A DNA stretch of 64,000 nucleotides from Nepenthes gracilis (Eukaryota > Streptophyta > Magnoliopsida > Caryophyllales > Nepenthaceae): assembly GCA_033239525.1 (NCBI GenBank), contig BSYO01000022.1, positions 7,769,947-7,833,946 of the forward strand, read 5' to 3'. The notes beneath the pieces were generated by a model. It made no database searches and had not been told where the DNA came from. It saw only the letters and a list, made by a program, of their open reading frames with translations. Positions within the stretch are counted from its first letter, which is position 1; each line of letters begins with the position of its first letter. Below, one piece after another: positions 24,770 to 36,956 of this stretch. A program made the translations under genes and the position numbers.

Positions 24770-26290
24770 GAGTTGGGCCTTTCTAGTCTCTGGCATGTCA
24801 GATGAAGGGATATTACCTGCTAACCCTACCCACACGCCTCTTCTTGAGATGCTTCAGTTGTCGATTCCCAAGAGTTACACCATTTCCCTAGGCACTTTGC
24901 AGCCTTCCATACAATGGCGCAAGGATTCGATACTCTATTTGGAAAGATTCTTCTCTGAATAAAGACCTGGTGTCGATTCCTTGTCAACAATTGGTGGACT
25001 CGTCCTTTGATGAGGAGCTCGCTATCTTTTTGATTAGGCTATAAAAGGAGGATCCTCTTGCTCTGCGCTTTAAGGTCCATTCCCATGCTAGCTAAGTAAT
25101 GTGGGAGTTTGAAGTTGCATTAGTTCTCCAAAAGCCTTAGGCTGGGATCGGGTGGAGTCTTGAAGATCCGAAGATGCGCTTGGCGCTTACAGTGTTGCCA
25201 TTGTTCCAACTGTTCTCGTGCCACCCGGACCCTACTATGGTTGTTCTTGAGCTGCCATGCTTGATTGCTCGGTGGTAAGGTCTCTTTTTTTTCTTTCTTC
25301 CTCCGGCCGGCATTCAGACGTCCTCTTCGGGGGGATCCTTTGGAGCAAGCATTTCCCGCGATCCTCTCGAATATGGGAAAGTGGCCCTGCCTTGACCCCT
25401 TCTCTCGGGGTCGTCACCGGAGCTTATTAGAGGAGACATTTTTTAGTGGGAAGCTTCTCTGGTATTGGTGGCGGTGTTTTGTTTCTCCTCCAGAGAAGCG
25501 TTTTTATCGGCATCCCACGGTGCCTAGTTTCTGGTCGGGCATGTTCTGTGTTTAGCTAGGCACGGTCCAAGTGGTGATTCACCCGCAGTTGCCTTCCCTA
25601 CACGTATCTTCTTTGGCCCCGTTTCCAAGTGAATGCCGTTGGTTTTTCACTCCATGTATTTTCTTCTATTATGTACTTTTGTTGTTGTCATCCTTGTACT
25701 TTGTAAAAGAATTCAATGAATGGAACCACTAAGTATTTCCTTCCCTCTTGTGTTTTTTGAAATCTTGTCCATCTATCTTTTTACTGTTGATTTATGATTG
25801 GGGCATCTTCTTACCATCATATGTAACTTGACGTCTTATAGTCAGCCGGATCGCGCTTTTGGCGGCTAAGTTATCTAACAACTGGCCTCTCAGTTGGCTG
25901 TGCCAAACGCTTGGCCGGGATGCCAGCCGAGCAAAATGTTGTCAAACCGGCTTGGGTCATGAGTGATCTGCTTCCTGTCCTGAGCTATATTGTGTGACAA
26001 TGGCCACATCTTTAGATCATCGGTCTCCTGGAGAGATCATACACCATCATGATGGCCGCTTCGATTGACGGCGCTAGCACTTCTAGAATCTACATGTTGT
26101 ATTTATTGTTGATGGGATGGTTCGATTGGCTTTTGTTAATGCTGGTGCGTGAAAATTCAAGGCATCTGGTTTATTTCAAACATCTGTGGGAAGGGGTGCG
26201 TTGCTATGCCTTGTGATGCCGACAAGCGTGACTGCCATATGAGGGTGGCTATTCGACTTCCTTGTGACGTCGTTTCTGGCTCTAGGCCTT
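24770..26290. other. Element B spacer between PPT and aORF
   Basis: Contains a plus-strand TATA box (ggctataaaagg, about 25037) and, about 650 bp further on, a 3'-UTR-like stretch (cttgtactttgtaaaagaattcaatgaatgg, about 25690-25720) closely matched in element C. The open frame 25265-25555 between them has no recognisable product. This may be a second antisense transcription unit or simply element spacer. Confidence 0.4.
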
Positions 26291-26294
26291 CACT

Positions 26295-26301
26295 TATTTA
26301 A
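26295..26301 (+). promoter_or_regulatory. TATA-like box of aORF B
   Basis: TATTTAA lies 105 bp before the ATG at 26400. A C/T-rich leader (ttccttcttcttcccttcc) runs up to the ATG. Confidence 0.55.
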
Positions 26302-27670
26302 ACCACATGCCTCTCGCTGTTCCTGCACTTTGCCTTAGTCTTTGATCCATTGTGAGCCTCTCTTATTTTCGCACATTTCCTTCTTCTTCCCTTCCAACCA
26401 TGGCTATCGATGACATTAGGAGGATTGGATCAATTCTCACCGCTGAAGATGCTCAGTTGTTGTTCTCTTAGTTTAGGGTTCTAAAGGGCACAACATTCTT
26501 GCTACCTGGTGAAGACGACAAGGCCTGTTATCCACCAAATGGTTTCGTTACTGTCTACGAGATTCATTTACGGGGTGGACTCTATTTTCCAATGCTGATG
26601 AATTTGTACGCGATCCTCACAACCTTGGGGGTGTTGGTGGTGAGGCTCATGCCCAACGCCATACAGTACCTGGTGTTCCTCTATGTCTTCTCTTGTTGTC
26701 ATGGCCGCAGATTTACCACCATGTCAGTGAGGGTGATCTTCACCTTCTCATAGAAAGCTGACCGGGTTTCCTTATCTTCTTGCTCCTATTTTAACTTCAA
26801 AGAGGTGAATCCTAATTCGGTGAAGTATTGAAAGGACCGTTTCTTTTACTTAGCGACTCCTTCCGACTAGGCTATCTCTAATGAGTAGTGGAAGGTGTGA
26901 CTTATTATCACCAGACCCCTGGAAGAGTGTGGATCTGATTTTGGCCAATGCTAGCACTTTCTGGGAGAGGGGACACTGGCTAACCTCTTATGCCTTTGCT
27001 ACGGCGGCGTCGGAGCCTGCACCCATGGTGACGCTTGCTGGTCAGAGGAGGTCAGGGGCGCTGGTAATTCAAGAGCCTTCGGGTCAGCCATCAAAGCAGC
27101 GCTACTCCTCCTCTGACGACATATCTTCGGAGTCTACTTCTTCATCTAGAGAGGATGAGGCTGTGCTGCAGCGGATGCGGTGATTTGGGAGTACATCGAG
27201 GGGGGCACATTCTACTTTCGCCTCCACCTCAGGTCAAGTGTTTGGCTCTGGGGGAGCTAAAGGTGCCATGGACTAGTAGCTCCTATGCCGGACCCCATAT
27301 TCAACGCCGTTATTGCCAGAATTGAGCCAATTCTCTTGCTTGCGCTAGTGCAGTACGGGTCCCCTGTCGACATTTGGCTTTTGCGAGGGAGCAGTTGGTG
27401 GCGACCCCAGCTGAGCTGGTAGTAGATGTCGCCGCCGAGACAACATCGGAGGCTGCTGCTGGGTCGGTGTTGGAGGTTGATATTAGTGAATTTGAGTCTC
27501 CCATCTGTGTGGCGAAAGATGTCCACTTGGCCGTCGGGGTGGTCGAGGTCATGATGGACACCGAGATTGCAGAGGAGCCTCCTTTCGAGGTGACTATTGT
27601 TGTTGACGTGCCTCCTCTTAAGGCGGTTGAGGTTGTGGAGGAGCTTCCTTCAGGGGAGATAGTCACCATC

Positions 27671-30034
27671 TGTGATGGAACGGGTCCTAATTTCCATAGG
27701 ATCCTCCATCAGACAGATTTAGAATAAAATCATAAATTTAAATCCTTAATTTCTATAGAAATTTTGGTAGATTTCTATCTAAAACTAGACGAAAAACCTA
27801 AATACACAACCTATATTAAACAATACGTACATACACACAACTAATCCAAAGTAATACAATCCATCTTACAACACACATACACAGGATCACAAGGTCATAT
27901 CCATTCATGGCTTTAACATAATCCTATCTACTAAATTAGAAATATATACGAGATGCCGCCTAAGACCTGTACAAGATCTAGAAAATATATAGCGGAAGCA
28001 GCTATGTAAACTTGCGGAAGCACATTTTCTGTTTCATCACATACATGACATACATTTCATATGTGGTATCTATACATACAAGACCCATATACAAAATCCA
28101 GCATTTACATTTAAATCATTTCTTTCGAAGTCTATAAACATTTTCAGGCTAAACTTCAAATTACTCTCTCTCGTCTGTTATCAGCTCTACGGTTTCATCT
28201 GGAGGGAAAAACAGTAAACAGTGAGCCAAAACCCAACAAGATACCAAATCAAGCAGAACGTAATGCTTCTATATAGAACATATATTCAATAAGACAGAAT
28301 ACTATGATAAAATCAGAAAAATAGAATGATAATCAAAAGAACAGAAGTATTAACGGAAAACAGGAAGGATGCATAGTTCTATTTGGACATGCACAGAAAT
28401 TTATGAAATAGTTCCAAAATTCATTTGTTCATAGAAAGTCTATGTTCGTTATTCTAAGGACCCATCTAGTATACTCTACTAGTCGATGGGCGAATAATCG
28501 AGGACAAATTGTATTCAATCTATACAATCAAAGGCCGATAGTTCGATAGTTCCGAAAGTTTGATATTTCAATAGTCCGATGGTTATCCTCGATTGCCACA
28601 ACCATAATATTCTAAGGCATGTCGGAGAACTCATCTAACTGTTCAACAGTCTAGGTCCGTTTTTTTACAAATTAGCTTAATTTGATACATTTGTTCGAAG
28701 TTCCATAATCAAAATCATCATATTCCAAGGCTAAAATCCAAATTTCATCGGTCACTCTTTTAGACGATTCCAAAGGTTTTCATAGTTCGATAATATAGTT
28801 CCATGTAAGGTTTTCAAATACAAATCATTCAATAAATGATATAGGACAACAATTTACGTTTAAATCATCAAAATTCTAAGTTTCTAATAAAAACTTCCCA
28901 ATTTTCGTTCTAGGGTTCGGGCAAAATTCTCGGACAGTAATTGGCACCAAATACATATTTATTCATGAAATCAATGCTATAATTCCAAATACCTATACAA
29001 AATCATATATTTAAACCAAAAACCCCCAATTTTTGAGCTAGGGTTTACGATATACGGTCCGGATACGAAACGGTGGCAAAACGTGAGCCAAATCATGAAA
29101 TCGGAGTCATCAATCACAATATATTCACATAAACATGAACTTTAGTCCGAAAATCATGAGATTCATCAAATATTCATGCCAAATATTATAGATCAAGGTT
29201 TTCGGAGCATAAACGATAACATGGAGATATTCAAACGTTGTAAAAATGATATATAACATCCGAGGTATACTTGCCTGAGCCCGATCTACCATTATTTTTA
29301 CTCGGATAGGAGTGAAACGTGTGAATTCCTCTTCTCCTCTTTCCCTTTCCCTCTTCTCTCATTCTCCTCTCCCGTGGAATGCCAAAAATGGCTGAAGAAA
29401 ATCACGTTCGGCCTTTTATATGCAGACGGGCGCTCGAGCGCCACACAGGCGCACCGCCCTGCCAACACCACGCCTCGAGCACTCATCGAGCGCACTTTGA
29501 GTGGGAGGTTCTATTTTTCACGCCTTGTTTGCGCTCGAATTCTACTAGAGCGCGGATCAGGCTCACTCAAGCCTACAGCAAGCCTACTTCGCATTTTCAC
29601 TATCTGGGACCTGTTTTGACCCTTTCAACCCAATTCTTTGCATCCATGGACTCTAATTTTGATTATATAACCTTAATAAGATATGATTATCATAATTTAA
29701 AGTCCAGAATCTTATTTACGTAATAATATTTCTCGGTTTACAACTTCGATCTCCGATTTTACCAATTCCGGATCTTTGGGCTTTTAATCCAATTTCTCCG
29801 GTACCTTTTGACCCTAATTCACTTGTTTCAACTTAATTATCTTCCTATTACCATATTTTGAAAATCAAAAACCTCTCCACCGATATTAATCCAAATTTGG
29901 AAATCGATACTTTAGAGAGCCTAACTTCCTCTTTTGCTTCCAAACTCACTTTTTCCACATTTTAAGCCCAATCTTTGATCATCATCGACTTAATTACATT
30001 CTAATCATCATATTTTAGGACTTGAGTTGTCATA
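27671..30034 (-). mobile_element. Family-X long LTR, copy 2, nested in aORF B, 5-bp target duplication
   Basis: Exactly bounded by the 5-bp direct repeat ccatc (27666-27670 and 30035-30039). On minus it begins TATGACAACTCAAGTCC and ends ACCCGTTCCATCACA. Its 2364 bp are colinear with copy 1 (13968-16782) and, over its 3' half, with copy 3 (57983-59177). Clustered gctcgag words (29420-29530), a ctatat/tataaaag-type promoter (29415 region, minus TATAAAAGG) and a gctcact..ccagatgaa block (28225-28185) are shared. There is no internal region, so it is a solo LTR. The 5-bp duplication supports LTR-retrotransposon origin; the exact lineage is not assigned. Confidence 0.8.
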
Positions 30035-30248
30035 CCATCGGTGAACCATCCTTGGAGTCAGGCGAGGCATTCGAGGTGCATCCTTCAGACCCTTCGGAGT
30101 CAAGGGCTCAAGAGTCAATAGCTACTGTGGTGCCAGCCCCTGAGTTTCCAAAGTTTGAAGGTGTCACATCTGCCAGGGCTGAGTAGGTTGTGGAGTTACC
30201 CAAGGCTGGCCCGATATGCCCTCCTCTGAGGGGCTTTCCTTCATAGAG

Positions 30249-30320
30249 GTACTCATTTTGTATCCATTTGCCCTTTTTTCTCCTTTTGTCTTGTTCTTAT
30301 AACATGCTTGTTGTCGGTAG
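30249..30320 (+). other. Intron in aORF B
   Basis: GTACTC at 30249 to ..TCGGTAG at 30320, 72 bp, with a T-rich interior. Joining gives ..SFIE|VQERAL, which aligns with ..RRIWQ|TEKVSRA in element D, where an intron sits at the equivalent place. Confidence 0.6.
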
Positions 30321-31619
30321 GTTCAGGAGAGGGCTCTCTAGTTTTTGGTGGTCATTGGCTTTCTGGCACGAGGGCGCATCAGTGCGATGGAGCACGGGGT
30401 TGTGGTTGAGCAGGTCGAGACCCTAGAGGATAAGTTGTGTGTGGCAGGGGAGAAGATTACTTCCCTCAAGGGGTCACTCTGTGATTTCCAAGAGCGGTAC
30501 CATCTTCTCCATGGACAATGCCTCTAGCTTGAGGGTCAATTGAGGGCCTCCATTCTGGTAGAGGATCTTGGGAAAGCGCTGGAGGGTAAGTTCTAGGACG
30601 GTATTTGCCTTTGTCAGCGAATTGTGTAGATGGAAGCCCCAGACTTTTCGATCTCTTAGCTTCATCTGGCAAACACCAGTGCCACTCAGGGCTAAGACTT
30701 ATTTTTTCCTTACTGGGGAATGCCCGAGCCTTCATCTTCCTAGCCAGGCGGTGACCAACCACCTAGCTAGACTACTAGATCACCCCTCTTTTTGGGCGGG
30801 TTGCCCGCTTGTATATCCAAAACTGATTGTAATGAAACCAGTTGGATTGTTGTGACCTTTGTGGCTGATTTATTGTGCTTCTATGCAAAATTTCTTTCTC
30901 TTTGTTTGGCCATCTAAGCATTGTAGCTATCATCATCGGGTTTGTCTAGGGTGTGTCTTCCCGGTGGTGCTCCTTTCCTTAGGAATGGAATGTTGTGGCA
31001 CCTTGATTCCATGGGGTGTTCTATCCTACAAATAGGATTGCCGCACATCCCAGGATGAGTCTTACTAGGGCTAGCCGGGTTTCATGGCCATAGTAGCTAG
31101 GCCTTGGTAGAGTCATAGGCCATCGCCCACATATTACCATATTGGCTCTTGGTCTTGTCCAAGGATATCATTGTCCATGTGGGTCTGGTTGTAGTCTATT
31201 GACCGTTGTTGACTAAGGGTGCTTTCTCCGTCGGAGGGAAGTCATTACACACTCGTTGTAGAAGCCCCCTAAGGTTTTATAGGCCATTTGGTTCGGAGCT
31301 CCAAGAACCCCCAAGCCTAGTTTTCAGCTACCACTGGGCCACTTGATATGGAACCAAGGTTTAAAGTTTGACCGCTTAATGGGCTACTAGGCTCCGGGCG
31401 AGGTTCTTCGACTACCAATGGGTCGCAAAGCAGGTCAGGACGAATCCTGCCTGACTTAGGGGCAGTCTGGGTCACTTGATTTGATAAAATGACACATACC
31501 CATACAATCACATGAGCAAGTACACATGAGTAAACAACAATTTTATTAATTAATAATGTGATAGAGTTACAAGCATTTGGAATAATGCATGTGGCACTGA
31601 CTTGGGCTTGGCTGGAGCT

Positions 31620-34600
31620 TATTGGTAATACTTCTTGAGGTGGGTCGCATTCCATGTCCTTGGGATGAGCTTGTCATCCTAAATTCATAACTTGTACGCA
31701 CCATTTTGGAGGATTACTGAGATAAGGAATGGTCCCTCACAATTTGAAAAGAGCTTATTTCTATTTGCAGCTTTGTTGATTGCCTTTATGCTCCGTAGGA
31801 TGAGGTCCACAACCTCAAATTGGCAGGCTTTTACCATTTTATTGTAGTACTGTGTGATTCGTTGCTGGTACACTACAATCCAAAGGTGCGTTGTATCTTA
31901 AGCCTCCCCAAGTAGTCGAGGTGCTCCCCGAGCATCTAAGAGTTGCTAAGGGGGTCGAAGCACTCAACCCAAATGCTAGGCTGACCGACTTCCATCGGGA
32001 GGACTGCCTCTATTCTATAGTACAAACTGAAAGGCATTTTGTGGGTCAACTCTCTCGAGGTGGTCCTATATGACCAGAGGATGGAAGGCAACTCATCAAC
32101 CCAAGAACTCCCAATGTCTTCCAGCTTAGTCTTCAATCCATGCAATAACGTTCGGTTTGTTACCTCCACCTGCCCATTGGCTTGCAGGTAGGCAACTGAG
32201 GTGTAAACCTACTTTATTTGTAGGCTTACACAGTATTTGGTGAGTTGTTTTTTGGTAAACTAGGTTCCGAGGTCACTGTGACCTTAGAAATTCCAAACTG
32301 GTGAACGATGCTCCGGCAAACGAATTCTGTTATATTCTACTCAATTATCTGCGCTAGTGGAGACGTCTCCATCCACTTGGTGAAATAGTCGATACCTACT
32401 ATAATGAACTTTCTTTGTCCAGACACCATAGATAGAGGTTTGAGAATATAAAGCCCCCATTATGCGAATCGCCAAGGTGTCTGGAGGGCTTGCAATTCCA
32501 TATGCAGCCGATGACGTTTGTTCCCGTGGAGTTGGCAGCTTTTGGTGTTAGGCATCTCATGTAAGGCATTGAGAATCCATGACAATATATTCTTTCATCT
32601 ACAAGGGTGTACAAGCTTGTTGTCTTCCTCACATGTTTTTTCGCGTCCGGGTTCTCCGGTAGGGCATCGTCAGTCAGGGACTTTCAGTACTGGGTCATCC
32701 AGTTATTGTCGTTGACTACTTGCAGCACCTCACCCTCAGGCTTGTTGATGCTCAAGATGGCTAGGACTTCTCGCATGTCCATGAAATATTGTTCTAAGCT
32801 GCTGGTCACCGCTGCCCTTTCTAGTTGATTGGCCTCCAATTATCTTTCCTAGGGATGTGGATTACCTCAACTCGGTCAAACGCTTAGATCAGTTCCCTTG
32901 CCCTGGCATGATACTTTGCAAGTTGTGGATTGGATGCCTCAAAGCTTCCTTGGATCTAGTTGATGACTAGCTCGAAGTCACTGCGGATGATAAGCAACCT
33001 GATCGAGCATTCCCTAGCAAGTCGGAGTCTAACAATGAGTACCTCATACTCGGCGATGTTATTGGTGGTCGGAAACCTAAGGGAGATAGAATACTTGATC
33101 TTCAACCCATCCGGGTTCACAAAACCACGCCTGCTCCACTTCCTTCCTATGTTGATGAGTCATTGATGTTCAAGGTCCATATTAGAAAATCCAGCTTATC
33201 CATACCTCCGGCGTGGTTGGGGGCGTTAGGAATCGCGGTTGTTGCCTCGACAATGAATTTTGCGAGGGCCTGGCCTTTTATGATTGGTCGTAGCCAAAAT
33301 TCTACGTCAAATTCGTTCAACTTTATAGCCCATTTGACCAGTCGCCTAGAGACGTCCAGGGGTTGGTCCGTCACAACTTTCGGGGGTAGTATGCTAGGGC
33401 TAACATGACCCTCTCAGCATATGTGTAGCAACTCTCGGTGTCGTCAGGACCTTACTAACGTAGTACACCCGTCATTGCAAGTTAGACTATTACCGGATTA
33501 GAACCGAGCTCAGCGCTGTATTAAAAATCACTAGATACAAATACATCACTTCTCCTTCTTGAGGCGAAGTCAGGAGAGGAGGATGGGAAAGATATTCCTT
33601 GAGCTTCTAGAACGCGACGTCACACTCAGCTGTCTACTAGAGCCCAATTGCCTTGGTTCCCCTCAAGGCCTTGAAGAACAGTAAGTATTTCTTTACCGAT
33701 TTTTCCAGGAATCAAGAGAGGGTAGAGAACCTTCCGGTGAGCTTCTGAACCTCTTTTACGATTCAAGGTGGACTCATGTCGAGGGTGGCCTTTATCTTCT
33801 TTGGGTTCCCCTCGATGCCTCGCTAAGATACTATAAAACTCAGGAACTTCTTGGAGGTCATTTTAAAGATGTACTTGGCAGGGTTGAGTTTTATCTGGTG
33901 TGCCTAGAGGACCTCGAAGGGCTTGCTCAAGTTGCCAACGTAGTCATTGATGCCTTTTCTTTTGACAAGCATATCATCTACGTATACCTCCACATTTCGG
34001 TCAATCTAGGCTTCGAACATCTTATTCACCAGCCATTATTAGGTAACCCTAGTGTTTTTCAAATCAAAGGGTATGACCTTGTAGCAATAGGTCCCCTGGT
34101 CCCTCATGAAAGAGGTGAGCCCATCATTCTCCGGGCTCATCCTGATCTAGTTGTATCCCGAGTAAGGGTTCATAAAGCTTAGCAATTCATGACCGGAGGT
34201 GGAGTCTACCAACTAGTCAATTCTTGGTAGTGGGAAGGTGTCCTTCGGGCACGCCATGTTTATATCAGTGAACTTTATGCATATCTACCACATTCTGTTA
34301 CTCTTCTTAACAAGGATGACGTTTGACAACAAGTCGGAGTACTGAACCCCCCTGATGAACCCCTCGTTGAGTAGCTTTTTTGCTTTTCCACGGATGGCGA
34401 CCAACTTCTTGAACGAGTGGTTCCTACATTTTTTTAGATGGGTTATGATTAGGATTGAGGCCTAACTTGTGGAACCATTACCCCGATCAGTATCCCTGTT
34501 GGTAAGAGTCCACGCAAAGACATCGATGCTTTGTCTAAGGAAGGTGATGAGTTGATCGCAGATTAGTCCTAAAAAGGAGCTATTGATGTGTACATATTTT

Positions 34601-35170
34601 TTTGGCTTAGTGGGGTCCAAAGAAATCTTATTAGTTGACTCCCCTGATTGAGCCTACTAGAGGGTAGCCTTGTTTCAAAAATCAAGGTCCCTAATTTGCC
34701 GGGTTGGGGTCGCCGGAGTGACTTGGGATAAGTAGCACGTTCGGCCCATCACTTGATCTCCCAAGACTTCTCCAACACTGCACAGTATCAGGAACTTCAT
34801 CTTTAGGTGCGAGATCAACGTCACTGCCCTGAAAGCGGTGAGGTAGGGCTATCCCAAGATCACGTTGTAGATAGATGGGAGGTCGACGACAAGGAATGTA
34901 AGCGTCCTAGTGGCTGTGTGTGGATACATCCCTAGCATTACCTCCAGTTGAACAACTCCTTACATGGGTACTGGTTCATTGTCTAGGCCATATAAGGGTC
35001 CCTCGACGGGCCTCATCTAGCTCTTTTTTAAACCAAACTTAAAAGAAAGTATCAAGATACAATAAATTGTGAGTGCTTTCATTATCGACAAAAATTTGTT
35101 TAAGTTGGTAGTCTTTAGTATCGTCTAAAATGAGGGTAGATACAACTAAATGGTCAGAATGATGGGTCAT
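31620..35170 (-). pseudogene. Element B pol remnant: protease, RT, RNase H, integrase
   Basis: Protease: IFVDNESTHNLL near 35090-35070 replaces the catalytic D-x-G by D-N-E, followed by LTFLVVDLPSIYNVILG (about 34890). RT (about 34500-33560): blocks DxLVDST.GHELLSFM, GTYCYKVIPFDLKN, and VYVDDMLVK with the YVDD catalytic box at 33973-33984, scattered over frames. RNase H (33400-32850): LDVSRRLVKWAIKLNEFDVEF and a later NIAEYEVLI. Integrase (about 32760-31620): ..GFSMPYMRCLTP, then a jump to a CQLHGNK block, so most of the H2C2 zinc finger is deleted. Then FIIVGIDYFTKWMET keeps the first catalytic Asp; the second is lost. MEVTNRTLLHGLKTKLED keeps the Glu. The C-terminus is ..WNATHLKKYYQ at about 31650. 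It would copy and insert the element; inactive here. Confidence 0.8.
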
Positions 35171-35399
35171 TACATGCATTATATCGTCATCACTAAAACT
35201 AATGATATCAATCCTAACTCATACCTTTGGCTTCTTGCTGTTGGAAGTGCTCTCTTGGCAGTTCGGGGTATTGCTCTTTGCTAGCTTGGTTGTTTTCATG
35301 TTGACAACCCCAACCACCACTCAATTCCTAGGCTACTCCTATGCATCTTCCTTTGTGACTCCGGAAGCCTATCTCGGGTTCCACAGGAATCTTGTCAAA

Positions 35400-36891
35400 T
35401 GTCCCTGATGGATTAGGTCTTCAATCTCCTTCTATAGGGTTCCACCAAGTCCTCAATTTCATAACCTAGAGATCGGTGGTAGTGACAGTATTTGATATGG
35501 TCCCTTGCCTCTGGGTTCCTTGGAGCCTTGGGCAATTTTTGAAACTTGTTATCCTGGATTTGCATTAAGATGTTCGTGCGCATATTAGTCAGGGTGGTAA
35601 GGTCCTACTGTCGGAACTCCTTCCGGGGACCTAGCTCCACTTGTAATTGCTTGCACAGCCATCGGGGACAGTAGTCATCCCCATTCCTAATCTTTTTGTT
35701 TGTTGGCCTTTTTGGTGCTTGGTCTGTGCACTCTGAGCATTTTGCTTTGTTGGCTTTCTTGGCCATAATGTAAGCCTAGGCGACCACCCCAACCTCCCAG
35801 AAAGTCTGAGGGTTCTGATGGGCCAGGTACTTGAAGAAGTCTCCAGACTTCAGGGTGACAATGAAAACGTTGAGCTTCACTTGGTCGGTGAGCCTAGATA
35901 TCCTTCACGCCTCGGTGGTGAAACGGGCTAGGAAGCGCTTCAGGCTCTCATCTCGTCATTGCCAAAGCCTGACTAGGTGCCATGGTTGCTTCACCTCCCC
36001 TCAGCTAGGGGCAAGTTGGGATAGGAAGCAATAGGCAAGCTCTGTGAATATCTAAATAGAGTTCAGCACGAGACTGTAGAACCAAAGGCAAGCATCCCCT
36101 TTGAGCATCAAAGGGAAGCACTAGCACGTGGTGGGCTTGCATAAACCCTGGAAGCTCAGCACTATGCGAAAGTGGTTAAGGTGGTGAATCTGATCAATAC
36201 TCCAATCATACGACTCAACGGCCAGCATTTTCAACTTGTGGGGGAGCGGCTGCGTGCAAATCTCCGCCGCGAAGGGTGACCTTCTCAGCTTTGTGGCCCT
36301 CCTTTTGGCATCACCCCTAAAAACATACCGTCATATTTTTTCCACCTTCTCCTCCATGCGGGAGGTGGGTGTGACCCTCTGGGCATTAAGGAAGGTCCTA
36401 AACTCTAAGTGGTTTGGAGAGGGGTGTGCGGCCGTGCGGCTTCCCGCTTGTGGTGGCCGTGCCTTGCAGGAGGCTTCTCCTTGGGAGGGTCTCTAGTTGT
36501 TACGAGAATATCAAGAGTTCCACCGCTCAGGGCTTTTCTCTTATGTCTCGTGGCTTGGACAGCCCTTCGACTTTGTTTGGGCCCTGCTACTCGAGGCCTC
36601 CTAGGCCCCAATGTCGTTGGGCCATGGGGTCTTCTCGGCTGGAGGCTTCAGCCTTCAACTCTTATTTTTGCAAGCTGATGCTTGTGCTATGGAGGAGGGA
36701 TCCCCCAGTTACTGCACGTTCAGCCGGCTGCTGATCCTCTAGAGCATTTTAAAGACGTCTCCCATCTGAGTCGCGAACGCCCAGACGTCTGGCTCGAGAC
36801 ACTCACCCTCATGGCTACCCATGGAGGGGTTGTCGCCCTAGGAGGCAATATCTCTAAGTGGCACACTGGTTTGTGCCCTCGTGTTGACCAT
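35400..36891 (-). pseudogene. Element B gag remnant
   Basis: The start ATG at 36891 (MVNTRAQTSVPLRDIAS) lies 50 bp inside the PBS and matches the gag start of D. The Retrotrans_gag domain is readable at about 36235-35900 (DQIHHLNHFRIVLSFQGL.., FPLMLKGDACLWF). A linker follows and a knuckle-like YCHYHRSLGYEIEDLVEP is at about 35500-35440. Stops and frame changes are frequent. Plus-strand frames at 36236-36734 are shadows. Confidence 0.75.
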
Positions 36892-36940
36892 TTTTGCTGT
36901 TAATAGTGTAGTGGTTGGTGGTTGGACTTTTACATTGTTT

Positions 36941-36956
36941 CTAAAGACGGTGCCAA
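36941..36956 (-). promoter_or_regulatory. Primer-binding site of element B
   Basis: On minus: TTGGCACCGTCTTTAG directly after the LTR end ..gtatca. It is a slightly mutated form of the TTGGCGCCGTCTGTGG seen in D. I do not assign the primer tRNA. Confidence 0.7.

Larger units (their letters stand above)
26400..30860 (+). pseudogene. Antisense aORF of element B (Transposase_28-type protein), interrupted by a nested LTR
   Basis: From the ATG at 26400 the product begins MAIDDIRRIGSILTAEDAQL, meets a stop, and continues through LPGEDDKACYPPNGFVTVYE.HLRGGLYFP (26499-26590), the N-terminal Transposase_28-type signature. A KDRFFYLATPSD block follows at about 26830. The frame 26881-27183 and then 27374-27727 gives a Ser/acidic middle (GALVIQEPSGQPSKQRYSSSDD, like GALAIREPSGEESPSSPAVK in D) and a Glu/Val-rich stretch. 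An X LTR interrupts at 27671-30034; with one 5-bp target copy removed the frame resumes (GEPSLESGEAFEVHPSDPSES). After a 72-bp intron (30249-30320) comes a coiled coil (VEQVETLEDKLCVAGEKITSL) and the C-terminal motif at 30597-30655. Function of this captured protein in retrotransposons is unknown. It is broken by several stops. Confidence 0.65.

Noticed and set aside
27257..27669. Minus-strand ORFs of 89 and 119 codons in element B
   Set aside because: Thr/Ser-rich shadows of the plus-strand acidic middle of the aORF, which aligns with D.
29298..29723. ORFs of 65-114 codons around 29.3-29.7 kb
   Set aside because: They lie in the X LTR and are not conserved in copy 1 at 14.0-14.5 kb.
31300..36900. 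Integrated pararetrovirus instead of a retrotransposon
   Set aside because: Paired LTRs, PBS, PPT and an integrase domain fit a Ty3/gypsy element; no movement protein or viral coat features seen.
36236..36903. Several plus-strand ORFs of 70-106 codons
   Set aside because: Shadows of gag B; the minus strand carries the gag start and domain.
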